Positions 1-11,300 of a stretch of DNA of 64,000 nt are shown in pieces; position 1 is the first letter of the stretch; each line of letters starts with the position of its first letter. Made by a program: the position numbers and the translations under genes. Origin of the DNA: Lineus longissimus. Taxonomy: Eukaryota > Nemertea > Pilidiophora > Heteronemertea > Lineidae. The stretch is from positions 13,170,953-13,234,952 of the forward strand of contig NC_088324.1 of assembly GCF_910592395.1 (NCBI RefSeq), in the 5' to 3' direction. The notes beneath the pieces are model-generated. The model saw only the letters and a program-made list of their open reading frames with translations. It was not told where the DNA came from and made no database searches.

Positions 1-210
1 ATACTATGTCCAAATATGCTTTTATATTATCAAATGCATACTTCTTATGTGACAGGGAGGCCTATCGATTCCAAAAGCACGATATATAGATCTCCCCGCC
101 CTGGGTCCACCTAAACCTATTTCCTTTGTGAGACTATATAGGTAGACATCAATTTCTACTAATGTTCTGAAGGTTATAGCAATGCCAATTGATTTTTAAC
201 ACTTTCAGTG

Positions 211-345
211 AATGAAGTGAGAATTTTAAAGGATATAGGCAGCAAAGCACAAGATGAAATGGAGGCTTTGATGGAAGTCAAGAATGCATGCATCAGAAAT
301 CTGAAATGGCCTACCATTACTGACAGAATCAAGTCCATTTTATGA
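211..345 (+). CDS. Probable terminal coding exon of an unidentified gene entering from the left
   Basis: A pyrimidine-rich tract ending in cag precedes an open stretch that starts mid-codon (one base comes from the previous exon) and ends at TGA, 343-345. The peptide is about 44 residues, charged and helical-looking, and ends DRIKSIL. It includes a KNACIRNLKWP segment that I do not recognise. The acceptor, the uninterrupted frame and the compact stop support a last exon. The upstream exons lie outside the window, and no clear AATAAA follows within a few hundred bases. It could be a chance open stretch. Confidence 0.4.
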   Translation, partial: NEVRILKDIGSKAQDEMEALMEVKNACIRNLKWPTITDRIKSIL

Positions 346-3300
346 CAATTCTACTGGTAGTGGTAGTGTGATATCAGACGCTAATCTTGCACCTGACCAC
401 ACAGTCCTAGGCCTTTGACTAAAAATAGTGATGACAGTATTTGGAGAGAGCATGCATGCACATGTAGATCTTTCACACATGCTCACTGAGCTAACCAGGA
501 CAAATAAGCTTATTGCTACATAACAATTTTAGTCTTTTAGCCGAATAATACCTAGCAAGATCTTTTGTCAAAGTCACACAAAGGACTTTCAATGTGTACG
601 AAAGGTTTCAGGAACCAGGTACATCAACAATGAAAAGAAGTATTCAAGCTAAACAGCCACAGCTGCCCTGGGCAAGACTAGACCTCAAACAGAATCCAAC
701 ACTTCACTTTCTCCAGACACCACAGTAAAATTGTTCTTTCTTCTTATCTTCCACAGTGTGTCTGGGTCTGGCTCAGATCTGAGAGCTTTCCCTTTGATTC
801 ATATCGAAATTTACAGCTGTCTGGGGCCTGCTCCTACCACATGGAAGTGCATTATATACAAGAATTATTCACACAATCCATTATTCAGAACTGGACATCT
901 TTGTTTACTGAGAATTAGACTATGACCATGAAGACTACTGAAGACAATGAAAATATCCTGCAGGGCTGAATGACTGCACTGTGATCCTATGATAAATATC
1001 ACAATTGTCAAAGGTGACAAAAGACAAACTGAACATGACAAAACCTGCTGACGATAGACTTCCACCGAGTTTATGGTAAGAAATGGAGGTCGAAGCAGAA
1101 GTAAGAAACTAAATCAGTAAGGCAGTTCTTGACATACCCGTAGTTGGAATTTGCAAACTTAGTTTCTTAAGTCTGTCAGGGTTTACACTTACAGTACTGA
1201 TAATCCTCAGAATCTGGATCTGGACGCTCTTTCTAACAAAAAAGCTCCAATTAATCCTCAGAATGTGCACTTGTTTTTTCCATTGGAACCAAGATTCAAA
1301 CTCTAGTTCAACCTCTTCGCTCAAAACACGATATCAGCACATAAAGGGTAAACAACATACATCAAAATACATATTATCAACACCGATGCATGACTGCACA
1401 TGATAAGACAAGATAATGATGAGCCAAGTTTTCTGGGGCACATTTTGTGCATGTCAATATCTCGATCTTATGTCAACAAAACACCCATTCAGAAACTACT
1501 TTCGATCAATAAGGGAAGCAATTAGCTTTTTCAAGTATGATATCCGACTTGTGTACTGGCCTGATCTCAATTACCCTGTGGACAAGAAGTTCCAAGTCAC
1601 ATCCAACAAAAGGGGCAACCAAATTTGTTTTTGTGGAGGCAAGGTGTGGTATGCATTGACTTGCTATTCAAAGTCGTCTGTTCTGAAGCCTTCCTCCATT
1701 GAGTGAAGGAGTGAAGGACACCCTCGGGACTGACAAAATGATGTCCGTAGCAGGGAGGTGTCCTGATTACAGAGGTCAAGTTATATAGAGAAGGGTGTCC
1801 ACAATAGGGAGGCTTCATTGCATTTGTCATCAAAATCTCCCACATTCACCTGACTTGGGCACAAGTGTTTTTCACCTTGTTCTACATTACTACGCATTGA
1901 ATTTCAGCGACATTTCAAAAGGCCTGTTTAGTCAGTCGGCTTAACATTAACCAGTCAATTAGTCTCTGAAACAAGTTACCCATGGGGTATAAAACACTCA
2001 ACTTACTGTCAACGCGGACATTTCATTCTGTTACCATTTCTTGCATCATCACCATAAGCTTTTTGCAAATTATGCCTTTTTATCCACAATGGGTCAGCGC
2101 AACAATATTTAGATAACATTAGTGAGTAAATTAGCGTTCATACAACGTGAAATATTTTCCCACTTTGACCAAAATTTCTAGGGGTAATCCAAATTTGTCC
2201 TGATGTAGGATTTTTGTACAGGAGACCAAGGGCAGGGTCACATCACAGTGGTCTCAGGCCAAGTCTGGAAGCTGAAATTACATGGCTGGGAGTTTCTTTA
2301 CCTGTTCAAGAACAAAATATTTGAAAAAACATTCTTGTACATGTACTCCCCTTTATTTCAAAACTCGCAGAAACACAGAACTAATGACAGTGTTGATATT
2401 GAAATGTTACTACAACATGCACTATTCAAGGGCATGAATGTAGGGCGGATCGATCTAGGGTTGATGACACCATTGACAACTGAACTGAAAATCTTCATAA
2501 GCAAATGTGTTCGATTCCATTCATTTAAAGTGAAATGTTAGTGAACAGCATAACAGTGTGTTTTATAAGATTATCAAACACCAAACCACAAAACAGTAAA
2601 CATTTGAATATGATATAGGGCAACTCCCTCAGTCTCACCCGGCTTATTATGCCTATTCAACAGCCCCCATATTTACATGAGCTGTTTGCACAAGTACATG
2701 CGCCAGGCATGTGATTTTTAAAAGATTTCTTATTCAGTCTGACGTTAATCTGGCCCAGCAGTTTATGATGGATTTAAAACGATTTTAAAAGCCCATGTTC
2801 TCAATGTATACCAAATCGTGTGTTCCGTGGGCCTGTATTTGACGAGATCATCAGCTTGAGGTATAGCTTCCCCTCGATTGACTTTTTGGCTTGATCTAGG
2901 GAGAAGTAAAGTTACAAACTGATAGACCATCACATACATGTGGTATTGCCACAGAACACAGACAAACTGAATGAGACAGCAACCAAAGCAATTAGATGCA
3001 AGAGTGTAACTTTCAGGTCCAGGTGTTTCTCTTCTACCGACAATATTACACAGATGTGATATGTCCGTCATACCGGTACAAAATCATTTAACTGCATGTA
3101 ACTGTGCAGTAGACTTGGAAGTCCAAAAGATCTCACACATACAACACGTCTTAGCTGCAAGAGTAAACATGTTTGTCAAAAAGATAATGCAACAAATGCG
3201 AATATTGGTGCAAATATACTGCAACAGGCCTTTATTTAAACGCTGAATGCCAATTTTTTAGATCTCTTCGGCCAATGCGAATAAACACCTTTTCATGGCC

Positions 3301-3880
3301 ATAAAGCGAGAATAACACCATGTCCTGGAATGTCTTTTATGTTCGGTGATGTCAACGTCCAATACTAAAAACCACTTGCCCATTTAGAAAAAGGACCAGG
3401 ATCGTAAAAAAGTCAGAAAAATCGAAAATCAAACCAAGGACATGAAACCACTTAAATGAAATCTTTATGTTTCTCTAGCAGATTTCACAAGAAACAACAT
3501 TGTAATACTAGGCCTCACTATGTTATATTCACTATGAATCACCTAACATACACACCATGACCATGGCAAGTCTCATATCAGGCCTACTCATTTGAACCAT
3601 GTGCAAAGAACCCAAAAAGATTCAACCGGCAAAAATATAACTGGAGTACGAAAGTGCGTAAATTACGTACCACATATCTGTGAGAAAGTCAAAGAATTAC
3701 CCCAAATAGAGGTAGAAATCAGAGAAAATTTGAAATTTTCACACTCAAGATAATCCCAGTGCAATATTGAGTTGGTATGTCATATTTGTGTGCAGGTCAC
3801 CAGGGGGTCTCAATGCATAGCAGTGACACCTGGGTGAGATGATGAGAACAAGAATCTGGACTGTAAATTTGTTCACTTAC
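346..3880. other. Gene-poor stretch, no confident coding sequence
   Basis: Both strands were read for splice-flanked open stretches and none was convincing. A short minus-strand open region near 1110-1320 has a possible donor but low-complexity, non-conserved-looking content. The minus-strand gene whose last exon found here ends at 3881 finishes that exon mid-codon, so at least one more exon must lie to its left, in this stretch or beyond the window. I could not locate it. Confidence 0.5.
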
Positions 3881-6335
3881 CCAAGCGACTGATTTTCCGA
3901 AGACTCTGCTTGTCTTTGTGGCGAGGATGGCTCTTGTTGAACGAGTTTTCATTCTGAAATATCAATGGAAAGAACATTACAAAAATTCACCTTTTCACTA
4001 GTTTTCAAATCAAAAGTAGTAGTAACACTGCATTTGTTAATTGAGTTTATTTGTCAAGTGCGGCTCCTGTAGGGGATTTCAAATGGGTTTTGGGGGGTTA
4101 AAAGAGCTTTCCTACGTCAGGGGCGATCGTCGAGTTCGGTTTATTTGAGCGTTAGGTCTGCTTTCAAGATGGCCATTACACTCATCACACCACTCACCTT
4201 CACTTTGGTGGACTTTTCATCCATGGAGATGCAGGTTTCTTTCTCCCGCTCTTCAAAGCTGGTGGGCGATGGACGGCGGGCATCTTCAAGGCGGTGTTCA
4301 ACGCGACGCAGCTGCAACGGCAAATGGTAGCACATACACAATAGAGACAAACGAACTTGCATTCAAACTGGCAATATCAAAGCACAAATGTGACTCGCTC
4401 TACCAAAACTAGGCGCTTGTCGCATCTGAACTCGACAGGTTGATACGGACTTGTTGTTCATTTCCCTATTGTAGACCTTTTGTGAAATCTATTACAAACT
4501 GATTTGGTCACATTTCACAAAAGGTCTACAATAGGGAAATGAACAACAAGTCCGTATCAACCTGTCAAGTTCACATGCGACACGCGCCTAGTTTTGGTAG
4601 AGCGGGTCACAAATACTCAAATAGGTCCAGAAACTTGACCAGCGACACACAAATGTTAAAGCACATCTTCAAAACCACAATTATTCCTTTTGTTTTTTGA
4701 GAACTGAGGCCTCATCAGAATAGTTGGCCCCAAGACCTCAACCTACATGTAGGTATCCTGACAGACGATTCTGTTGAACTACTTACAACACTCTTTGCTT
4801 TTCCCATGGAGTCCCACGCTTGTGCCAAACCTGGAATTCAGAGAATACATTCATCAGACTGCTGTCAGTGTCAGCGAGTCAGGAAGGTCCCTTTAAAAGA
4901 TAGTTATGAGGTTTCAAATTTCCTGACAGTGTTTATTTCATTTTAAACATAAATTTCCGTGTGACAAGTCTGAACCTTTCATTCATAACTCTACAGTTCA
5001 GTTCTGTTTGAGTATATTTACAAAGGATGATACATGTTTATAAACTATATTATTCGATACTTGATTATACCACATTGTTTGCATTCCACGGTATAGTATA
5101 CTACAAAAGATGTGATAAAATTAAATGCCAAAATGCAATCCAACCCATCCCTGACATACTCCAACATGCTTGCATGATGAACTGCTATACAGTAGATTTT
5201 AAAACAGACCAAGCCTTTTTCTGAACTCATGCAGACTGTGCAAGCCACTGCAAATTAAAATGGATCAGAAATGAGTGAAGCAAATCAAAATATTAGCTTC
5301 ACTGTTTTTATAACAAATCAAAGTTCATGCCAGTTGAAAAACCAGATTTAGAATGCCAAACCTTTTGCCGAAGTGATGATTTACACATTCACAAACATTA
5401 ACATCAGGGCTAGGTCCCACAACTTAGACAAAGACACTCCATATTATCCGTATGATTGCTCATTTACTACCCGAGTTGGCAAGCCTGAATCTTGAGAAAG
5501 TGAGTTCAGAAAACAGAAAAGAAGTGATGTGAACTTGAAAGAAAGACTTTCTTGTGATTCAATGGAAGATGCACCCAACAAGACATGCACTCTCTAAAAT
5601 TGAAAGTTCCGTAAAACCTGCCTAGATCTGGCTTAACTGGACAAACATTTTGTCCAAAACAAAATCCGCATCATCAATAGACATGGAACTTACCAGTCAG
5701 CTGAATCAAATATCCGGTTGATGCGAGTCTGATCAAAACAGGTTTTACTATATTGGATTCCTTCAATCAATCCAACTCGGTGAAATCTGCATTCTTTCTC
5801 GTCTTGTAAGTGAAGTGAAGGGGTGTAAATCAATAAAGCATTCACTTATCTGGAACCTAGCCCTGCCTACTTACTTTCATTCAACTTACAATCCAACCTC
5901 CTGTTACGATCGTAATAAGATCGTGGGAGGTGGTGGTGCCTCCTGGTGTGGACTAGAAAACAGGGACAAAATAGTTCAAATGATGCTCTTGCCTTGACAC
6001 CGATTACTACCTCATTGCTTTTAATATTTACTCTGAAAGAATTTTTTCCATGACTCCATGACTGATATTCGATTTGTTCATCAAAGTCTTTGACTCCCAA
6101 ATTCTCAAAACTTAAAAAAAAATTTATAAGTGTCATTCATTGCCCCAAATAACGCATGGAAACATTTATTCTAATCAATGAGTACCAAGACAGCAAAGGA
6201 ATTCGCCAAACTCTAGGCTCTCACTTTGAAATACTTACCAGAAAGCGTGCTAGTATCATGGTAGAAATCTGTGTTGGGCGGTGCTCTTATGACAGGGGTG
6301 GGTTCCGTGACCCGGCGACCTCGGAAATTAGACAT
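3881..6335 (-). CDS. Unidentified protein, N-terminal part (four exons)
   Basis: Four minus-strand exons join in frame: 6335-6239 (begins exactly at ATG, preceded by tttacag), 4830-4787, 4311-4198 and 3953-3881. Phases are 1, 0, 0, 1 and all donors are GTAAGT or GTGAGT. The product starts MSNFRGRRVTEPTPVIRAPP, continues with STLSGLAQAWDSMGKAKSV, then a charged helical stretch (LRRVEHRLEDARRPSP) and a lysine-rich segment. It looks cytoplasmic or nuclear, with no signal peptide or membrane helix. The 5'UTR must lie in an upstream exon because the acceptor abuts the start codon. The last exon ends mid-codon, so the C-terminus is missing here. The 5' end faces CCDC18, suggesting a shared promoter near 6.4-8.3 kb. 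I do not recognise the family. Confidence 0.6.
4389..4612. repeat. Foldback (inverted-repeat) element, about 100-bp arms
   Basis: Two nearly identical arms of about 100 bases (about 4389-4490 and 4511-4612) face each other across a loop of about 20 bases. The left arm runs from tgtgactcgctctacc to gaccttttgtgaaat; the right arm is its reverse complement with only a few mismatches. It lies in the intron between the 44-nt and 114-nt exons of the minus-strand gene. No coding capacity. The form is that of a small non-autonomous foldback or MITE-type element; a target-site duplication is not clear. Confidence 0.85.
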
Positions 6336-8353
6336 CTGTAAAGAAAAGTATTGATATGATGATGATTGCACATTTGTCCTTCCACATCTTTGGTTTCCTT
6401 TTGACACTCTTGATGGCACACCTGTTTTAACACAATAACAGTAGAACAAAAGGAGCATTGGCCCACAAAAAAACCATCTCACTTGTGGTCATACATAAAA
6501 GGCTGTTAACAATAACATATAAGAAGCTTAGTTAAAAACTGGGCAGCAGCCCTCAGCTTTTTAGCTTCGATTGAATGGTTTCCATGATGTCCACTTCCTA
6601 GGCCCACAATGGCACATTTACAACAATAACACAGCTTTAGTTTACCAGAGATTTGAAAACAATTGCGGTTTCTGCATGAATAGACATTTTTCATTGCATT
6701 TGAGGGAATGGATGATTTGGACCTGGAGCTTGGTAGCACAGTTGTCCCAGAGTACACCAGTACAGTTACTTTGTCTTATCAATATGTGTACAAACACTGA
6801 TGCCAACAGTCAATTATACCTTTAAATTAATCACGGCCAAGCTGGAAAAATAAATCTAAATTTTCGTGTGGAAACTGTTTTACGATCAGTCTTGTGAGTC
6901 TATTGACTTTGTGTTGTAGGCTATATATATAGGCCTAGGCTAATATTAATAATATTCGTCTATTGTACTTTTGTAGGGGTAGGACCACCAACACCATCTA
7001 AACAGCAAAATCCATGTAGTACACAACTACAACACATAAAAACGCCAGTCAGAGTACACTACAATACATCAGTGATTGATTGAATTTTGATGAAGCCACA
7101 TACATATATTCTCAACAACCAGCATGTGTGATACACTGTACATTTTGTACACACTATGTTGTACACATCAACATGCATGATGAGAAAGTTGGAGAAAATA
7201 GGAATCAGCAATGACAATTGATATTGCCTAACGTACCTTTTTTATATATATATTCTCAGATCAAATTCTCAGCATTCATTACAATCAATTTTGAAATATT
7301 TAGCACAATGGTGAAGTATTAGCGGTTTTTTCCTAGAAAATCGACTTTTTCAACGGCTTGCTACCGACCGCCATTTCTGAGCTGTTTACCGCAGTGCATT
7401 ATGGGGTAAAACCCAAACTTGCCGTCCGGGAAATTTCCGAATTCGGAAACAATAGAGAGGTTTCGCGAAGATTACGTTTTGACATATATTCTGAAGTACC
7501 TTTATTGTTTTGAGAGAAGTTAAGGGGGATTTACCAGAGGCAGAAGCTTTAAGGTATAAGGTATCAATTAACTATTTAGTTAAATCTCATTTAATTAGTG
7601 TAGCCTATATAAAGGAATGATTCAAATTCCTGGGGAAAATCCTCATACTGACATGGTTTCGACCAGCGAGAGGGCAGTGGTACACATCCCCTTGACTGAT
7701 ATTAACAGGGTGCCAAAGCTGAAGTTCAGAATTCGGAAATGTATCCGAATTAAGAAAAATCCCGTACTGTTTTTTTCGAGAACGAGGCTACTTCGATGAA
7801 ACCTATTGACCAATCAGCGATCGCGGCGGCATGATGGTGGAAATGAAATAAAAAATCAAACTTTGAAAACATTTATATGGATAGTTCTGCCCTTAATCGC
7901 TCGTTTAATGGCATAGAGTTACTGCAGTGACAAGATAGACACTGTAAGAATACACAGCACATCAAAGTTCCGCCACTAGAAATACCGTCATTGTTTATAT
8001 TCACTTTGAAAACATTTTTAGTCATGAATCAACATCCAAATTGACCAAAAGCAAATACACAGGGTGTCTCAAAAATGCAATCTTCATCATAATCAGGCCC
8101 TTAGCAGCCATCTGGAGCCCTGCAAGCAGGTCAGCAGTTCCAGGTTAGGTAGGCAAATTCATAGACTGAATTGATAAGTTCTAAATGGCCCAGGGACCAG
8201 GGTACATGTGGTCAGGTGGATTGCACTCTTTTCCATTACATCAGCATTGATTGTGTCATTTGGGCTCATCATCTGTGCGACACTGACTGGTTTTGCTGTG
8301 GTAGGTCATGTATACAGTAAGGTCAACATCAACTCCAACTGAATCTTTTTCAG
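6336..8353. promoter_or_regulatory. Divergent intergenic region upstream of CCDC18
   Basis: This 2.0-kb stretch separates the coding starts of two genes transcribed away from each other. Both first coding exons begin right after an acceptor (minus gene at 6335, CCDC18 at 8354), so each must have an untranslated first exon in here. A more G+C-rich patch around 7.33-7.45 kb and again 7.8 kb is the likeliest promoter, which is an inference from base composition and layout only. I see no coding exon. Confidence 0.4.
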
Positions 8354-8361
8354 GTGTCAAA

Positions 8362-11300
8362 ATGACCGAACATGGGTTGGCCTCAAAACTGACTCGCTCC
8401 AAGGAGGACTTGTTGATCAGGAATGTTCACGATTTGAGAAAGAGATTGCAAGAAACCGAGAGATCTTTACAGAGCTTGAGCTGTATTGATGATGATGATG
8501 AACAGCCAGTTCTCACAAGGTACAGTATGGGCGACCTATATTGTTTCATTTTCATGGTAAATTCGATTCCGGTGAAGAAAGGTTCATCTCTTTAATTGAA
8601 AAAGCTTTCTTCCGTGAAAATTGTAATAAAACAACAAAATCACTATTCAATTTCAGTACATTTCAATCAAACGTTGGCACACCTCGGACAAAGGTACCGC
8701 CCCTCACCCTCGATGTCTCCCCGGATGATGGGACAGAAAGTTATCATCCTCTCAGTCAGGTGTCGGCCAGCACAGCCAGCCTTGGCCTTGGAGCATCATT
8801 CAGTAACTTTGAGAGAAGAATGTTCCCGCAATACAGCACTCCTCGAGAAAAGGTTAGCTATCTTATCTTCATTTAGAGAATCTTGGACTGGAGACAGAGA
8901 GATTGCCAGTGCCACACAAAATAAAGCACCTGGCCCAGGACAGGAAGATGTCCTTCTAATTTCACACTACTGAAAGTGGCAATGTTTCACAAAACCTTGA
9001 ATTCAACTCGTCTCATAATTTGATAAACTCTTTATTTCACTAACATCGGACAAGGCAGTTGAGGGCTGGATATACTGTATAATTTGCACCTCAATCAATC
9101 TACATTCTTGTACAGTACTGTAAATAATAACATACAAAATGGATATTGGCGATAAAATCTTGGGTACAAAATACAAATATGTTAAAATATGTTTACATGA
9201 GCTTCATTGTGCCAGTATATGCTGTGGAATGTTTTATGTGTGGAGGGACTTGATCATGTATTACACTGAATATCAGTTGAAATACAATGTTCAACTTCAG
9301 TACAAAACAACAAAAAAAGTTTTCAACTTGGTCCAAATTATTGACTTTGTGAATTAGGATGACACTATCATCTGGAGTTGTGACTATTCCCTGCAATTTT
9401 TAAAAACAATGGTAAAAAGCTTGATCAGCTGTTGCTTGTTGCAACTTTACGCACACACCAATTTCCAGACTAAAATCAGCTGTTTTAAAAAAAGTCATGA
9501 TGTAAAAAGATAACTAGCTACAGGTTCACACAGTTGATTGTTGAATCTGAATCTGAACCTCTTGAGGGTTGCGGACATATTCCGGCTCACTTGCTTGAAG
9601 TGTTGCAGCTGGGACAGCCTCCTCATCGCCCTTGGTCTCATTGTGATTGGCCACATCTGGGGACGGATTAACATAAACCATCTTGTGCAATGTATATTTT
9701 GATTTTGCGGACCAGCGCCGGAAAATCAACCGATATGGCCACGAGAAGAATAAAACAGTTGCGACCCAGAACCACTTCTCGGTCATCCACCACGCCTTAT
9801 CATGCATATCAACGAACGCTGTCACGCGCCATTTAAAACCAGGGATCTCTGTTACAAGTTTGATGTTGAGATTTTTATCCTTGTCCTTATTGCGGTCAAT
9901 CATCGCCTGCAGCCTCGTGTTGTATAAATCTTTTGTGTAAAGGTCGCCAAACTCCACCTCCTTTCGTAAACAGAGGCGTGTCGCTTTCAAATTGTTATAG
10001 TTATCGGCATCTTCGGCCGACACGTCCCGGCATCTGTCGAATTTGAAATCTTCCTCCTCTTTGTGTGTTACGATGAAAGCCATGTAGGTCTCTGTCCGTG
10101 TGTTGACATGTCCGTACGTGTCTGTGATTGTGATTGTCCGTTCCCGTTCCTCCCAGTGCCCACATGTCGCCTTCAACGTAATCAACGGTTCAATCTTCTT
10201 CATCCGCTCAATATAAAACTTAATACTATCGGTCTTGAGAATATTCCGAATATAATTCCGTTCACGGGACTTGTACGATTCATAGCAAATAAACAAAGGA
10301 ATCGCACAAATCATAAAAAGGGAAAGCCCGCGTAAAAACTCCAATGCAAAACCCATCCTGTAACATTGGGTAGATTCACATCCAATTACGAAAACCAACC
10401 AAAGCCAAAATGAGATATAAAAGTCCAATGAGAAGATTCTGATGAGTTCCCAGATCGAGAATTTGTTCTTTTTTGGTTCTGCTTGTCGGTCTGATTTGAC
10501 TCTAATGGTTATCGGCTTCTCGGCAGGTTCCTCCCCTTCTCTGTATTGAGTAGTTTCTGTAACCGTCTGCTGGGTGAAGCTACTGAATGCGCCCTCTTCA
10601 CTTGCCTCCTGGAATTGAAGATGAGATTTATGTCGTAATGAAATGACAAAAACTATCTACTGGATTTCTTGGTCATTTTCATTTATCAGTTTCAAACAGA
10701 GATGGTATTCACCAACTAAACTTCTGTTGCCTGCTGAGTTTGGGTTATTTCAAAATCCATAAGTTACTTACGGGAAGTTGATCAAGCCCAGCATCATCAT
10801 ACGCAACATCGAACAGATCCGGCTCCTCGTCTTTTTTCTTGGTCTGCTTCTTGCAACATCCACGGTATCCCCAGACAACCATCGGCACAATCAGCTGCAG
10901 GCTGAATGTGATGAACAAGATCACGACTGTTAGCCATGGTGCGGCCAACATGATTGTGCCAACAAAGGTCTTTTTTCAAGTGAAATTCTCCCTGAGATGG
11001 CCGTGTCTTTCTTCTTGCTATAGAACTAGTCTTCTTATCTGATTCCGAGTAGTTTTCATCAACTTCCTGATTTTCTGAGTGACTGTGGTGTTCTGATGTG
11101 TCTGCTGAAGGAGAAATGCAACAAATTACTTCTGAGGACTGTTAGCCATATAGTTTGTATGAAGGGTGTGCGAAACAACAAGGGTATAGCCTACATTTGT
11201 GGTTTGCTCTTTCACATACTGTTTCACTCACCCTGTATACATGTACACACATACCTGTACTGCCATATGTGGCACATTCACATCCAAACATAACATACAA

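Noticed and set aside
2248-3071. Open frames of about 100 codons on both strands
   Set aside because: No splice context, no recognisable peptide, and the two strands overlap; treated as chance.
5696-5730. A 35-nt minus-strand segment with acceptor and GTAAGT donor between exons 1 and 2 of the unidentified gene
   Set aside because: Including it introduces a stop in frame after exon 1, while skipping it gives a clean join. It could be a poison exon, but there is no further support.
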